Assembly (NCBI GenBank): GCA_032718475.1 | Contig: JAUCBJ010000793.1 | Span: 1 to 49,493, forward strand | Direction: 5' to 3' | DNA length: 49,493 nt | Source: Nemertoderma westbladi | Taxonomy: Eukaryota; Xenacoelomorpha; Nemertodermatida; Nemertodermatidae | Shown: positions 1-9,515 of the stretch, piece by piece | Numbering within the stretch: position 1 is the first letter of the stretch | Layout: every line of letters begins with the position of its first letter | Program-made: the position numbers and the translations under genes | Notes under the pieces: model-generated | What the model saw: the letters and a program-made list of their open reading frames with translations, nothing else | Databases searched by the model: none | What the model was told of the DNA's origin: nothing

Positions 1-1502
1 TCCAAGGTGTGTAAACCATTAGTTTTACTGACTGTGTGCACTTTGTTTTGCACGTCTGGGTGTATGTGCAAGATAACTCCCGTCTCCCAGTACTTTCTCT
101 TGACAATTGGCTCGGTTATCAATACGTAATCTCCCCTTTGGAGACTCCGAACCGTTTTGTACCACTTTGTTCTGGTGGATATGGTGGGAAGATAGTATTC
201 CCGCCAATATTCCCAGAATGTGTACGCGACTAATTGTGTCACTTTCCAGCTCTTACGACTATATAGGTCGGCACTAATGGGTTCTGATGCCGGCACAAGA
301 AATGCTGGACTCTGCATTAGCAAATGATTCGGCGTTAATGCAACACCGTCTGGCAACATAGCTATCGGTCTCGAGTTTAGGGTATGCTCGATTTCGATGA
401 AAGCTGTGACCAGTTCGTCGTCGGTAAGTTGTTTGTTTACAGGCAACGTCTTAGCAATGGCCTGCTTTACAGAGCGAACTAAACGCTCCCAACTTCCTCC
501 TCTCCAAGGACTTTCTGGAGTATTAAATCTCCATTCTATTCTTTGCGGCAAAAGTGCTGCAGAAATTTCTTTATTCTGCGCCGCCCTATGAGCCGCGTTT
601 AACTCGCTGTTCCCCCCGACAAAGTTTGTACCCTTATCAGAGTAGAACGCCTTTACTAGTCCTCTCCTGGCCATAAATCTCTTTAAGGCCAGGAGCAGAG
701 ATTTGGTCGACATGTCTGCCACACGCTCGATATGTATGGCTCTACTAGCCATGCATGTCAGTAGCAGGCCCCATCGCTTGTGGGTCAGCCGTCCACTCTT
801 TGCTTCAATCGGACCAAAACAGTCCACCCCTGTGTTTGTAAAGGGTGGGTCATATGCCTGCACTCTCGCTTCCGGGAGTTCAGCCATCTCCTGTTCCAAT
901 ACTCTGGCGTTCACTCTCTTGCAAACCAGACAGGCGTCATACATAGTGCCTGCTGCCCTGCTTGGCTGCAATAGAATGAATCGCTGTCTCGCTGCCGACA
1001 AACAGTGTAACTTTCCCGCGTGATGCAACCTCTTGTGTATATCCCATAGAATCGCTCTTTGCAATTCTATTGGGTGACTAGGGATTATCACTGGGAACCG
1101 AAACTGTGAGTTTATGTCGACAGTCTGGATTCTCGATCTATGACAAATCAAACCCTTATGGATTAATGGACTCCATTTTCTAAGGGGTTTATAGAGAACT
1201 GGTCGTTGAGCCGATAATAGATGGAATTCTTTGGGGAAGGCACACATTTGATAGTGCTTCAAATGCTTTAATTCCGCTTGATCAATCTCATCCTCTGTCA
1301 GAGGTTGTTTCAATTTCTGAATTCGCTCACTATTAGTGCTCGTTCGTTCTCCTAAATGTTCCGAATGTTTTATACAAAGGTACGAAATGTATCGGCTTAA
1401 CCACGCAGTTCTTTTACAAATTGTCAGCCAAGAGGCAGACGAATTTAGTAATTTGTCATAAATACTACATGGCTCTAATGCCAGCGACTGGTTGTCCGCT
1501 AA
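1..1502 (-). CDS. BEL/Pao element 1 integrase (partial, open to the window edge)
   Basis: An open minus-strand frame runs from just after a TAG at 1503-1505 to the left edge, about 500 codons. It carries the HHCC zinc-binding region (LHHAGK, then the paired cysteines near 930). The integrase core follows, with catalytic aspartates in GVDCFGP (about 825) and YSDKGTNF (about 625) and the glutamate in WRGGSWERL (about 505). After that come LNSRPI, LTPNHLL and the WEYWREYYLP block of the DUF5641-type C-terminal domain. This enzyme would insert the cDNA into chromosomal DNA. The preceding RNase H frame stops at 1577, so the polyprotein is split here by a frameshift. No own AUG is implied. Confidence 0.9.
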
Positions 1503-1576
1503 CTAATGGAAGTTTCGAATCCAAACCCGCAGGTTTGGAAACCAAAGGCTCCATTTTGTCGGTCATTTTCTGTCCG

Positions 1577-3019
1577 TCACTTACCAACTTGTGACTCTGG
1601 TTTAGTCTGTAAGGGTGGTTTTATGTCATAACTTACCCTTCCGGACCTAGTAGTCACGTAAGTCTGTTGGTCTGACAGGTCTCCGGGCCGCTCCAATGAC
1701 TCTTCAGGCCGCTCCAATGACTCTTCAGGCCGCTCCAATGACTTGAGTTTGGCTTTAGACTTTGACTTAGAGACTTTCTCCACCTTGACTTCTGCATCTT
1801 CAGGCATCGGATTGGTCACTATCTTTAGTCGCTCTGGCCAATGTTCCTGTGTCCTCGTTAGAAAATCAGGTCCATGCAACCAAAACTCCTGCGACTCTTC
1901 CTGACAGAATTCCGCCGGCATTGCACCTCTCGAAGTTATGTCGGCCGGGTTTAACACTCCCGGACAATGTCTCCATTGTTCCTTCGTCGAAAAGTCGACG
2001 ATCTGAGCGCGTCTGTTGGCCACAAATGTCTTTAGTGCAATATTGTCGGCCGCAATGTATACTAACACTAAGGATGCGTCCGTCCAATAGAATAAGGTCA
2101 ATGTCGTGTCTAACTCCTCTGTTATCTGCTTACTTACCTCGACTGAAACTACGGCCGCCTGTAACTCTGCACGAGGGACAGTCATGTATTTGACCGGCAT
2201 TGTCTTTGATCTAGAAGTCACAAAAGCCGTCTCAAATTTGTCCTGACTCACCTCTCGGCGAAGGTAGGCTACCATACCAAAGCCGGTGTCACTTGCGTCA
2301 CTAAACAAGTGGAGTTCGAGATCAGCTGGGAATACCAGCTGATTCGGAAAGTAGGAACGGGGTACATCTATATTTTTCAATAGATGCAACTCGGCCTCCC
2401 ACTCTCTCCACTGCTTTGCATGTATAGGAGATATTGGTTCGTCCCACTCTAGGTCGGACAACCAAATTTTCCTCATGCACGCTCGTGCCTGTAATATTAC
2501 CGGACTGATAAAGTTCATCGGGTCAAATAGTCTACTTAAAGTCGATAAGCAAATTCTCTTTGTCAAAACTTTGTCTGGGCTACTGGGCTCAAATCTAACT
2601 CTTACCTGGAACTTATCCGTGTTCGGATTCCAAGCGAGTCCCAGTACTCGCGCCATGGGGATGGGTTCTACCCCCAATTCAATGTCTCCGCTCCCGCGAT
2701 CTTTCACCGGGAACGACTCTAATAGGGCCTCCGAGTTCGTAGTGAACTTGGTCAGAGGAAATCCCCCTGTAGCCAAGCACTCCTGCAGGCCGTGAGCCAC
2801 TTCTATGGCTTGTTCCGCTGTGTCCTTGGACACCAATCCGTCGTCCATATAGAAGTTTCTCAAGATGGACTCGATAACCTCTACTGGATACTTACCAATC
2901 TGGGCTGTTGCCGTTTTCTTTAAAACAAACAGCGTGCCATTTGGACTATCGCGGGCGCCAAATATCCTAACGTACATCTTGGTATGTAACCACTGGGCCG
3001 GATAAGTCTTCATTCTCAT
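1577..3019 (-). CDS. BEL/Pao element 1 Pol: RT palm (YMDD) and RNase H
   Basis: The frame holds the second half of the reverse transcriptase, with catalytic FYMDDGL near residue 57. The BEL-type connection LSRLFDPMNFISPV follows, then an RNase H domain beginning LHLFSDASDTGFGMVAYL near residue 240 and ending near WRHCPGVLNPADITSRG. The C-terminal tail is Lys/Ser rich and contains three tandem LERPEES-type heptads encoded by a 21-bp repeat at about 1685-1745. Its 5' end overlaps the Gag-protease-RT frame (2967-3019) in a different register; comparing the two implies a one-base insertion that splits RT between its A/B and C motifs. As it stands, the copy would not make full-length Pol. Confidence 0.88.
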   Translation of the reverse strand: MRMKTYPAQWLHTKMYVRIFGARDSPNGTLFVLKKTATAQIGKYPVEVIESILRNFYMDDGLVSKDTAEQAIEVAHGLQECLATGGFPLTKFTTNSEALLESFPVKDRGSGDIELGVEPIPMARVLGLAWNPNTDKFQVRVRFEPSSPDKVLTKRICLSTLSRLFDPMNFISPVILQARACMRKIWLSDLEWDEPISPIHAKQWREWEAELHLLKNIDVPRSYFPNQLVFPADLELHLFSDASDTGFGMVAYLRREVSQDKFETAFVTSRSKTMPVKYMTVPRAELQAAVVSVEVSKQITEELDTTLTLFYWTDASLVLVYIAADNIALKTFVANRRAQIVDFSTKEQWRHCPGVLNPADITSRGAMPAEFCQEESQEFWLHGPDFLTRTQEHWPERLKIVTNPMPEDAEVKVEKVSKSKSKAKLKSLERPEESLERPEESLERPGDLSDQQTYVTTRSGRVSYDIKPPLQTKPESQVGK

Positions 3020-5789
3020 ACCAGAGAAATCGAAGGCTATCCTGGTCTGCCTTACAGGCTCTTACCTGGTGGAACATCGCCTCGATGTCACAAGTAAATG
3101 CGAATCGCCGCTGTCTAAAACGCAACAGTATTCCTATCAAATAATTGTTCAGGTTGGGACCATCCATCAACTCTGAATTCAGGGACATACCTCTATAGAC
3201 TGCTGCGCAGTCGTTGACTACTCGGACTTTGTCAGGTTTGTCAGGGTGAGTCACATAGTGGTGTGGAAGGTAATAAGTCTGGTCTGTCACTAAGTCAGGG
3301 TCCTCTACCTTCCCAGCAAATCCCTTGGCAAAATAGTTGTTGATCTGGGCGCAATACTTCTCCCTAATGTCTGGATTCCTTAACAACCGAGCCCTTACTC
3401 CGTTCAATCTTTTCAAGGCTAAGCTGTAGTTGTTCTCCAACTTAGGTGGTTGTCGACGCCACAACATTCCAACTTCAAAATGTCCAGTCGGCAGCAGACG
3501 TATGGTGTCTTCCATCATCTCCAGCGACCGCTTCTCATCAGTGGACATGGCTAGGTCATATCCACCGGGTTCCATTGCGTCCCTATCCAGCCATTCGACG
3601 GTTCTGGCTCCTGTCTCGAGGTCCTGGCGTATCAATTCCTTCTGTAACTCCTCCTCACTGTATTGGAAAATGTCTAGGTCTCGATATTTAGCCACTTGAC
3701 CCTCCACTATGTCGGTATAAGTCAAAACGTTACTCAAATAGGTAGCGTGGGCCGCTGAACCAGACCCACGGGTCTGATAACAGTAGTCCTCGGGTTCACT
3801 ATCTGTCCGGTTGTTGTGAAGTGGTTCCGACAACCTAACATTATCGGGAATCAACTCCTCGTCCGACTCGCTAAAGTCACTATAGTGGTCAATACAGGTT
3901 CTCCTAAACTCGTCTATGTCTGGTGGTTCTACTAACGGTGGTTGAGTTATAGGCTGTAATTCGTCGTATCTGTCTATTGGCTTGTCGCCACCTGTAAACT
4001 CATAAGACATGGGTACTCTTGTATACCAACCTAATATAGTCCTATGGGCATGTGGTCCATTGACATGCGGCTCAGCTGGTCTCGTTTCCCATATTTGGTG
4101 TGCGATCAGCTGTTCTGCACCAATCAACATAGAAACATTCCTATAACCTACCTGATGTCTGGGTATTCTGAGCTTGTCAAAATACTCCTGTGCTATGGGA
4201 CTCATCGGCGGCACCTTACCTAACTGCCTGCCGAATCCCTTCATAGCTAGACACTTAAATCCGTCCAATGGCAAAGCTTTCCGTTCTTGTCGAGTATGTT
4301 GGTCTCTCGGAAGTAGGGAGTCTAGTTCTACCGAAATTCTGTGTCCCTTGAGGTCTCCTACCCCATGCATAGACTTCAACTCTATTTGGATCTCCTCGGC
4401 GTCCTGGAAGCTAGAAACGGCTCTCGCCACTTCCTCGTCGATATAAGATAATGTGGACGCAGTGTCCAACATCACATATATTCGCTTCGATCCCTTATCT
4501 CCAGTAAGTTTCACCGGAATCACGCTAAATATTTCCGACGTGGCCGATGATAAATACGTCCGCGCGCTGGTCGATGAACTATCCGCGGTGAAACCTTGGC
4601 AGGTCACCTCTCTCGCGCTCGACTCGCCATCCTCGTCCGACGAACCTGGTTGATAACCATCGTCCTGAATGCCGGTATACGTATTCCTTCTTATCGATAC
4701 GGGTTCTTTGCTCCCCTTCCTGTGAGGATTTCGCTGTAAGTAACGGTCCGTTGGGGTATGGAAATCCGCATGTAGCAACTTGTGATGTAGTCTGCCGCAT
4801 TCCATGCATCCGTCCTTGCTGTTCGGGCACTGCCGCCGTACATGGCCTGGCGCAAGACATGCCCAACAGGTGTCCAACGTCCGCACTTGAACTCTTCTCT
4901 GTTCCGAATTTAATTCTTTGAACCGTCTGCAACTATCTAACTTATGGTCGTCAGATCTTACCTCCTTTAGTAAACAGTATTGGCAACCTACAAATCCATC
5001 CGGCAACTCCTGTTGCTTTAACCTAGGTCTATCTAACCGCTCACCTGACCATACTCGCGAGTCTGATCTAAAGGCTGGGGTACTCGAATTATATCTGTCT
5101 ACTGAGTTAAATGTCACAGTGGTCCTGTCATCGTCAAAACTTACCATAGACTTACCGGTAACAGGTTTAGACTCTCTCATATTCTCTTCTGAGAAGTTTG
5201 ATTTCATCTCTGCTACTGCGTCTGTGGCTATCATGTCATGAATATGCTGAAGTGTCAATACTTTACCTTGGCCTTCCAACTTATTCTCTAATTTGTGCCA
5301 TTTCTGTCGGTAACGCATGTTTAGACGTCTTATTACGCTCTTTAAAACTTCGGCGTGATCACCATGATGAGGTAGATTCACCATCCTCAAGATGTCCAAT
5401 GCGTTCGAAATAGCGTTCGCTAAGTTCAACAGCTCTAACGGAGTTGTAATCCTTCCACCCTTACCCAAGTCTTCCACTATCGACTGTGCCATCTTGGTTT
5501 TATTCCCGTAGATGTCGCTAAGCGTCTTCATTGCTAACTCGAATGCTCTTTCATTGCCGACGAAGTTGTCAGCAATGGCTCTAGGTTCTCGATGGAGCAT
5601 TTGAAGCAAGTAGTTGAACTTCTCATTGGGAGTAAAGGTGCTGTTGGTTAGCTGTTCGTCGACATAGGTTTTGAATGTCCTCCAGTGCTTGTGGTTACCC
5701 ATAAACTTCTGGGGTTGTTGCGTCGGCAGTCCTTGCCTAGCAGCAAACTTACCTATATCCCTAAGGGTTGCGTCATTCCGGGTTAACAA
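2967..5789 (-). CDS. BEL/Pao element 1 Gag core, protease and N-terminal RT
   Basis: About 940 codons. Residues about 25-170 match the DUF1759-type Gag of BEL elements (HWRTFKTYVDEQL, FNYLLQMLHREPRAI). Residues about 270-345 hold Cys/His knuckles (CQYCLLKE, CWACLAPGHVRRQC, CMECGRLHHKLLH) that would bind RNA. Around residue 437 an aspartic protease active site reads LDTASTLSYI. Residues about 840-935 contain RT motifs, including TCDIEAMFHQV with the first catalytic Asp, and the frame ends just before the conserved FGA-SP block found in the next ORF. The listed 5' codon is TTG; the frame is open upstream to about 5838 and overlaps the coiled-coil frame by roughly 40 bases, which fits -1 frameshifting or a simple indel. 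Confidence 0.88.
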   Translation of the reverse strand: MLTRNDATLRDIGKFAARQGLPTQQPQKFMGNHKHWRTFKTYVDEQLTNSTFTPNEKFNYLLQMLHREPRAIADNFVGNERAFELAMKTLSDIYGNKTKMAQSIVEDLGKGGRITTPLELLNLANAISNALDILRMVNLPHHGDHAEVLKSVIRRLNMRYRQKWHKLENKLEGQGKVLTLQHIHDMIATDAVAEMKSNFSEENMRESKPVTGKSMVSFDDDRTTVTFNSVDRYNSSTPAFRSDSRVWSGERLDRPRLKQQELPDGFVGCQYCLLKEVRSDDHKLDSCRRFKELNSEQRRVQVRTLDTCWACLAPGHVRRQCPNSKDGCMECGRLHHKLLHADFHTPTDRYLQRNPHRKGSKEPVSIRRNTYTGIQDDGYQPGSSDEDGESSAREVTCQGFTADSSSTSARTYLSSATSEIFSVIPVKLTGDKGSKRIYVMLDTASTLSYIDEEVARAVSSFQDAEEIQIELKSMHGVGDLKGHRISVELDSLLPRDQHTRQERKALPLDGFKCLAMKGFGRQLGKVPPMSPIAQEYFDKLRIPRHQVGYRNVSMLIGAEQLIAHQIWETRPAEPHVNGPHAHRTILGWYTRVPMSYEFTGGDKPIDRYDELQPITQPPLVEPPDIDEFRRTCIDHYSDFSESDEELIPDNVRLSEPLHNNRTDSEPEDYCYQTRGSGSAAHATYLSNVLTYTDIVEGQVAKYRDLDIFQYSEEELQKELIRQDLETGARTVEWLDRDAMEPGGYDLAMSTDEKRSLEMMEDTIRLLPTGHFEVGMLWRRQPPKLENNYSLALKRLNGVRARLLRNPDIREKYCAQINNYFAKGFAGKVEDPDLVTDQTYYLPHHYVTHPDKPDKVRVVNDCAAVYRGMSLNSELMDGPNLNNYLIGILLRFRQRRFAFTCDIEAMFHQVRACKADQDSLRFLWYENEDLSGPVVTYQDVR

Positions 5790-5794
5790 ATGGT

Positions 5795-7285
5795 TTAGTT
5801 CCGCAGGGTTGTTAAGTCTGGTCCTTTCCCGGGGATTGAAACCTTGGTCCTTCTTTCCTTATAGTTTCGGGACTTCTGATGTCTCATGTCTTCCTCTTCA
5901 TCGCTTGATTCTGTGTCAGTCCTTAGCGCTCGCGTTGGTTTGCGCGCCGAGGCCCTGACCCAGGCGTCCTGTATAAACTTTTCTGCCGAATTTTCGAAAT
6001 CGGGATTATGGATAGTCGGGACAGGCGTCCTTACCTGAGGTCTATGTGGTATAGCTGCCTCCGATATACGTACTCGTTGACTAGGTTGGACTTTATCTGA
6101 CTCAGGCCTGCTAGGATTAGAATTACTTCTTACCTGGGCTGCTTCCTTTAACCGTCGGTTACTAAGCATGTCCGTTATAGGTTGGATGTGTGGCGATATA
6201 GCTTGCGCTAAACTAGCACTTAACTCATCCCTCGTAATAAATTCCTGGCTAGGGTTCTGTTGTATAGTCGGCTCTATCTGAGTAATCCGCTGTCTCTCAT
6301 ATGATCCCTCTTCTGGTTTAACCCGGAAGTTCTCCGTCGAACTGGGTCGGCGCTCCGTCCGCATATTCCAAACCCGCGGGTTCGGTTCGCCCAATACTCG
6401 TCCTGTCGGAGTTTCTCCTCTAAACTCTCCGTTCTCTTGTTCGGTATGTAGTGGTGCGGTGTTCTGATGACGTGGATCCTGTGCGATGGGTGAAGCACTA
6501 ATACCAACTGGTGTGCGATATGTAGAGAACGGTTTAGCGATCCGTGTACTCGTAATAGCTGGACCGGGTATAGGAATTCTGGTCGTCATCGACTCGCATA
6601 TAGTCGGAGTTCTCGCTTCCTGTTCGGCCTTCTGCAGTGCGAACAGTTCTCGCAACTCGGTACCTACACTCGCTCCACATTCTTTGATCATTCGCATCCC
6701 CTTCTCGGCAATTTCAATCGCCTTCCTGGTCCGTTCTTCGCTCTCTAAATTTAATCTCGCACTTTCCAACTGCGCCAGATTACGTTGTTCTTCTTCCCTC
6801 GCTCGTCTCGCTGCGCTCTCTTCTTCCACTCGCTCCTTTTCTTCATACAATGCGCGTCTTCTTTTCTCGATCTCGAGTTCGCGTTCCTTGCGTTCGCGTT
6901 CGAGTTGAAGCTCGCGTTCCTTCTGTTCACGTTCGAGTTTCTTGCGTTCGTGTTCGGCTTGGAGTTCGCGTTCTCTCTGTTCGCATTCAAGTTGGAGTTC
7001 GCGTTCTCTCTGTTCGCGTTCTCTCTGTTCGCGTTCAAGTTCCTTGCGCTCGCGCTCGGCTTGGAGTTCGCGTTCTTTCTGTTCGCGTTCCGTTCGCTCG
7101 CGCTTACTTATCTCTTCCAACTCTCGTAACTCCGCATCCAACTTACGTGTGCGCTCCCGTTCCTGCTCGGCCTCCTTCCGTGCTTCCGATGCACGCAAAA
7201 CTTCCGCCTGCTGTTCGTCTAGTCGGCGTCTTCTCTCTTCCGCCGAGTTATGAGAAACAAGGGATCTAGCACATATAACTTTCCC
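5795..7285 (-). CDS. BEL/Pao element 1 charged coiled-coil Gag region
   Basis: This frame is in register with the ORF above it (7286-8251) and is separated from it only by one TGA. Its first 170 or so residues are an extreme Glu/Arg/Lys repeat (units such as RERELQAERERKELE), predicted as a long coiled coil or single charged helix. Then comes a Pro/Ser/Thr-rich linker with RIPIPGPA and FSTYRTPVG, and an acidic TESSDEEED motif before the end at 5795. It probably extends the N-terminal Gag of the element and could mediate particle assembly, which is inference. The repeat also keeps two or three antisense frames open by chance. Confidence 0.7.
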   Translation of the reverse strand, partial: GKVICARSLVSHNSAEERRRRLDEQQAEVLRASEARKEAEQERERTRKLDAELRELEEISKRERTEREQKERELQAERERKELEREQREREQRERELQLECEQRERELQAEHERKKLEREQKERELQLERERKERELEIEKRRRALYEEKERVEEESAARRAREEEQRNLAQLESARLNLESEERTRKAIEIAEKGMRMIKECGASVGTELRELFALQKAEQEARTPTICESMTTRIPIPGPAITSTRIAKPFSTYRTPVGISASPIAQDPRHQNTAPLHTEQENGEFRGETPTGRVLGEPNPRVWNMRTERRPSSTENFRVKPEEGSYERQRITQIEPTIQQNPSQEFITRDELSASLAQAISPHIQPITDMLSNRRLKEAAQVRSNSNPSRPESDKVQPSQRVRISEAAIPHRPQVRTPVPTIHNPDFENSAEKFIQDAWVRASARKPTRALRTDTESSDEEEDMRHQKSRNYKERRTKVSIPGKGPDLTTLRN

Positions 7286-8251
7286 TCACGCGTGACTAAC
7301 CTGGGAATCGCCACTGTCTCTAGATGCATTGTCGGGTGGAGTTAACGTTCTCTGTTGGATGTTCTCCATCGTCGGTAGCACCTGGCCCGGTACCACCACT
7401 CCACTCTGCATCAGCCAGCTAGTAACTTCCCTCTGATACCGGCGCTCTTCTTTATCTTGGATCTCTTCCCGCTCCACTAAGTCTCTCAACTCTGCGTCAC
7501 TCACCTGAGTCGCCTGCGCTTGTGATGCCCATAGCAGCCAGTTCTCCGTCCTAACTCGTCGAAATCGCTCCGATAACGCGTGGTGCTCTAACAAGGCTGC
7601 TAAAACCCTATCATAAACCCTCGTCGCCACGTCGCTCGACTGAGACTCCACTGCTCTCTTTGCTAGGACTGCAAGCTCCTCCGTCTGCTTGAATAACGCT
7701 GAGTTATATCCCCTTCTAATCTCTAGTAACCCTTCCCTTCCGATGTTCGCTGAGTCGGCTAACATCTTCCTTACCTTGTCCGTCGTCCGAGTTATATGTC
7801 CGGCGTGCGCGCGAAGTTTCTTCTTTATCGCGATGTCAAGTTCTCTCTCGCTTACCTGACTTACACTTGGTGGACTTGAAGGATTATTTTGGGAACTACG
7901 GGTACTCCTTACAGCCACTGGGACCACGGCACTTACCATACCCACAGGTCTGGAAACCGGGCTCCGGACTCTCGCTTCTGCTACACTAACCTCCCTATCA
8001 CTCACCTCTGTCCGGGCTGCTGTGCAGTCCTTCCTTACAGTAGTGGTAGGGGATCCTAATACTATTACTTGAGGTTGTTGTTCTTCCTCACTAGTCACTG
8101 TCTCGTCCTCCTGTTCACTTACGTCAGCGTCGCTCGCTGCGTCGTCATAGTCGGCATTGTCGTCAACAGTAATATTAACGCTATCGTCAGTCGGCGGTCC
8201 AGCCGCCGTCTCATAGCTGTCCTCTAGTGCCTCTTTGTCTGAGACACTCAT
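7286..8251 (-). CDS. BEL/Pao element 1 N-terminal acidic ORF
   Basis: A true ATG at 8251-8249 opens a 321-codon frame. The first about 65 residues are very acidic (DDNADYDDAASDADVSEQ). A Ser/Pro-rich stretch follows, then a helical, charged region from about residue 135 (ERELDIAIKKKLRAHAGHI, WLLWASQAQATQVSDAEL) to the stop. No known catalytic motif is seen. Position and phase (in frame with the downstream coiled coil, separated only by TGA) suggest it is the N-terminus of Gag, with the TGA either a nonsense mutation or a readthrough site. I do not recognise a named domain. Confidence 0.65.
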   Translation of the reverse strand: MSVSDKEALEDSYETAAGPPTDDSVNITVDDNADYDDAASDADVSEQEDETVTSEEEQQPQVIVLGSPTTTVRKDCTAARTEVSDREVSVAEARVRSPVSRPVGMVSAVVPVAVRSTRSSQNNPSSPPSVSQVSERELDIAIKKKLRAHAGHITRTTDKVRKMLADSANIGREGLLEIRRGYNSALFKQTEELAVLAKRAVESQSSDVATRVYDRVLAALLEHHALSERFRRVRTENWLLWASQAQATQVSDAELRDLVEREEIQDKEERRYQREVTSWLMQSGVVVPGQVLPTMENIQQRTLTPPDNASRDSGDSQVSHA

Positions 8252-9049
8252 AGTCTAAATAATGTTTTGCCTTCCGGCAAAAATCTCGCAAAATTTCGAG
8301 ATATAAAATTATAATTTAACCGAAAATATGGTCAAATTATTTGTCTAATAATTAGTTGGTCCAAAATGTCAAAATAAATTCGCAATGCAATATTGTGAAT
8401 TTAATAGGGTATAGTTATAGCAAATACTAGCACAATATTTAAACAAAATTATTATTATATAGCTATTATATAGCAATTAAATACCGGTATGACACAAAAT
8501 AATTTCTGAATCTAATACAAAATATTCAGAATGAATTTGCCACCCAAATAATTCCAATTTTGCATATATAGCTCTAATCAACGTAATTTTAATTTCAAAT
8601 ATTATATGTATCCACTAGCGCGTGGCTACATCTTCGGGTTGCGACTCTTTCTAACTTGAGCGATTCAAAAAACCATGGCCGGCTAAACCTAACTAACCTA
8701 ACTAATAAATTGAGTTCAGCTTCGCAGTTAAACAACCGGTAATTTTTTACTGCTTCCACAAACACAATGGTGCCAACAGAACAACTAACCTTGTTTGCTG
8801 TGAGATTCCACGTCCGCGTCCAAAGTTTCAGGCTCTTCGCTGATTGCAAACCGAACCCGCAGACCCACACAAACCCCAAACTCAGAAGTTCCGTCTTGCC
8901 ATGTATCTCCAGATGGTATAAAATAACAAAGCGGTTACCTAACATACCGGTACAAAACTCTAGAATTTACAAATAATTTTGACCGAAACTGAATTCTCGC
9001 AAACCTAGCTAAAATTTTCAAAAAACTTACTAATTACAATTCGCCCTAA

Positions 9050-9515
9050 GGCCCAAGGAACTGCTGTATTCGCAATTAGTAAAACGCACTACCGTACATC
9101 CACTGTATGCAGTACAGTAAGTAAACAGTACACCAACCTAACAGCCTAATGATATTGTGTGTGGTACGGCAAACAAATGTCCTTTCTACCGTACGCAGTA
9201 ACAGCAATCAGCCTAATGTACTACTGTACTATTGTAGGCGACCAGTGAATACAGTAATCTAAACTAACAGCCTAAGAATACACTCAATGTTCTACTGTAC
9301 GCTGTAGGCCTACAGCAGACAATATTGCGTGCTTTACTGTTAAAGCAGTCAAGCAATCTAAAGTAACAGTAGTCTAAACTAACAGCCTAAAGAATACACT
9401 CGTCTTACCGTACGCAGTACAGTACCTAATACAGTAATCTAATTCGTACTTTCTGACTTTACTGTACGCAGTACAGTAAAACAAAACGTGCTTTACTGTT
9501 AAACTAGCGCGTCAC
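9050..9515. repeat. Degenerate tandem repeat with GTACGCAGTACAGTA palindromic core
   Basis: Phrases recur in the same order. CTAACAGCCTAA occurs at about 9138, 9265 and 9380. CTGTACGCAGTACAGTA-like cores occur at about 9100, 9190, 9295, 9415 and 9460. GCGTGCTTTACTGTTAAA occurs at about 9330 and 9488. The spacing is irregular, roughly 100-150 bp, so the array is old or complex. Confidence 0.6.

Larger units (their letters stand above)
1..8251 (-). mobile_element. BEL/Pao LTR retrotransposon, element 1 (3' end beyond window)
   Basis: On the minus strand the modules run in BEL/Pao order: an N-terminal ORF, a coiled-coil region, a Gag core with zinc knuckles, aspartic protease, reverse transcriptase, RNase H, and an integrase with the C-terminal domain typical of this superfamily. 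The frame is broken at four places: an in-frame TGA at 7286-7288, a -1 type shift near 5795-5838, a one-base insertion-type shift near 2970-3000, and a shift between 1577 and 1502. The 3' LTR lies outside the window, so the LTRs cannot be delimited. The 5' LTR, if present, lies above 8251. Family assignment is secure; completeness is not. Confidence 0.9.

Noticed and set aside
5795-5838. Programmed -1 frameshift site in the ORF overlap
   Set aside because: No X-XXY-YYZ heptamer in the right phase was found (GGGAAAG is out of phase), so a simple indel is equally likely.
6785-7269. Long plus-strand frames with repeated V/R, S/R or F/L units
   Set aside because: They are antisense shadows of the Glu/Arg repeat in BEL element 1.
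8595-8945. 116-codon minus-strand ORF upstream of BEL element 1
   Set aside because: No recognised domain and no support as a gene.
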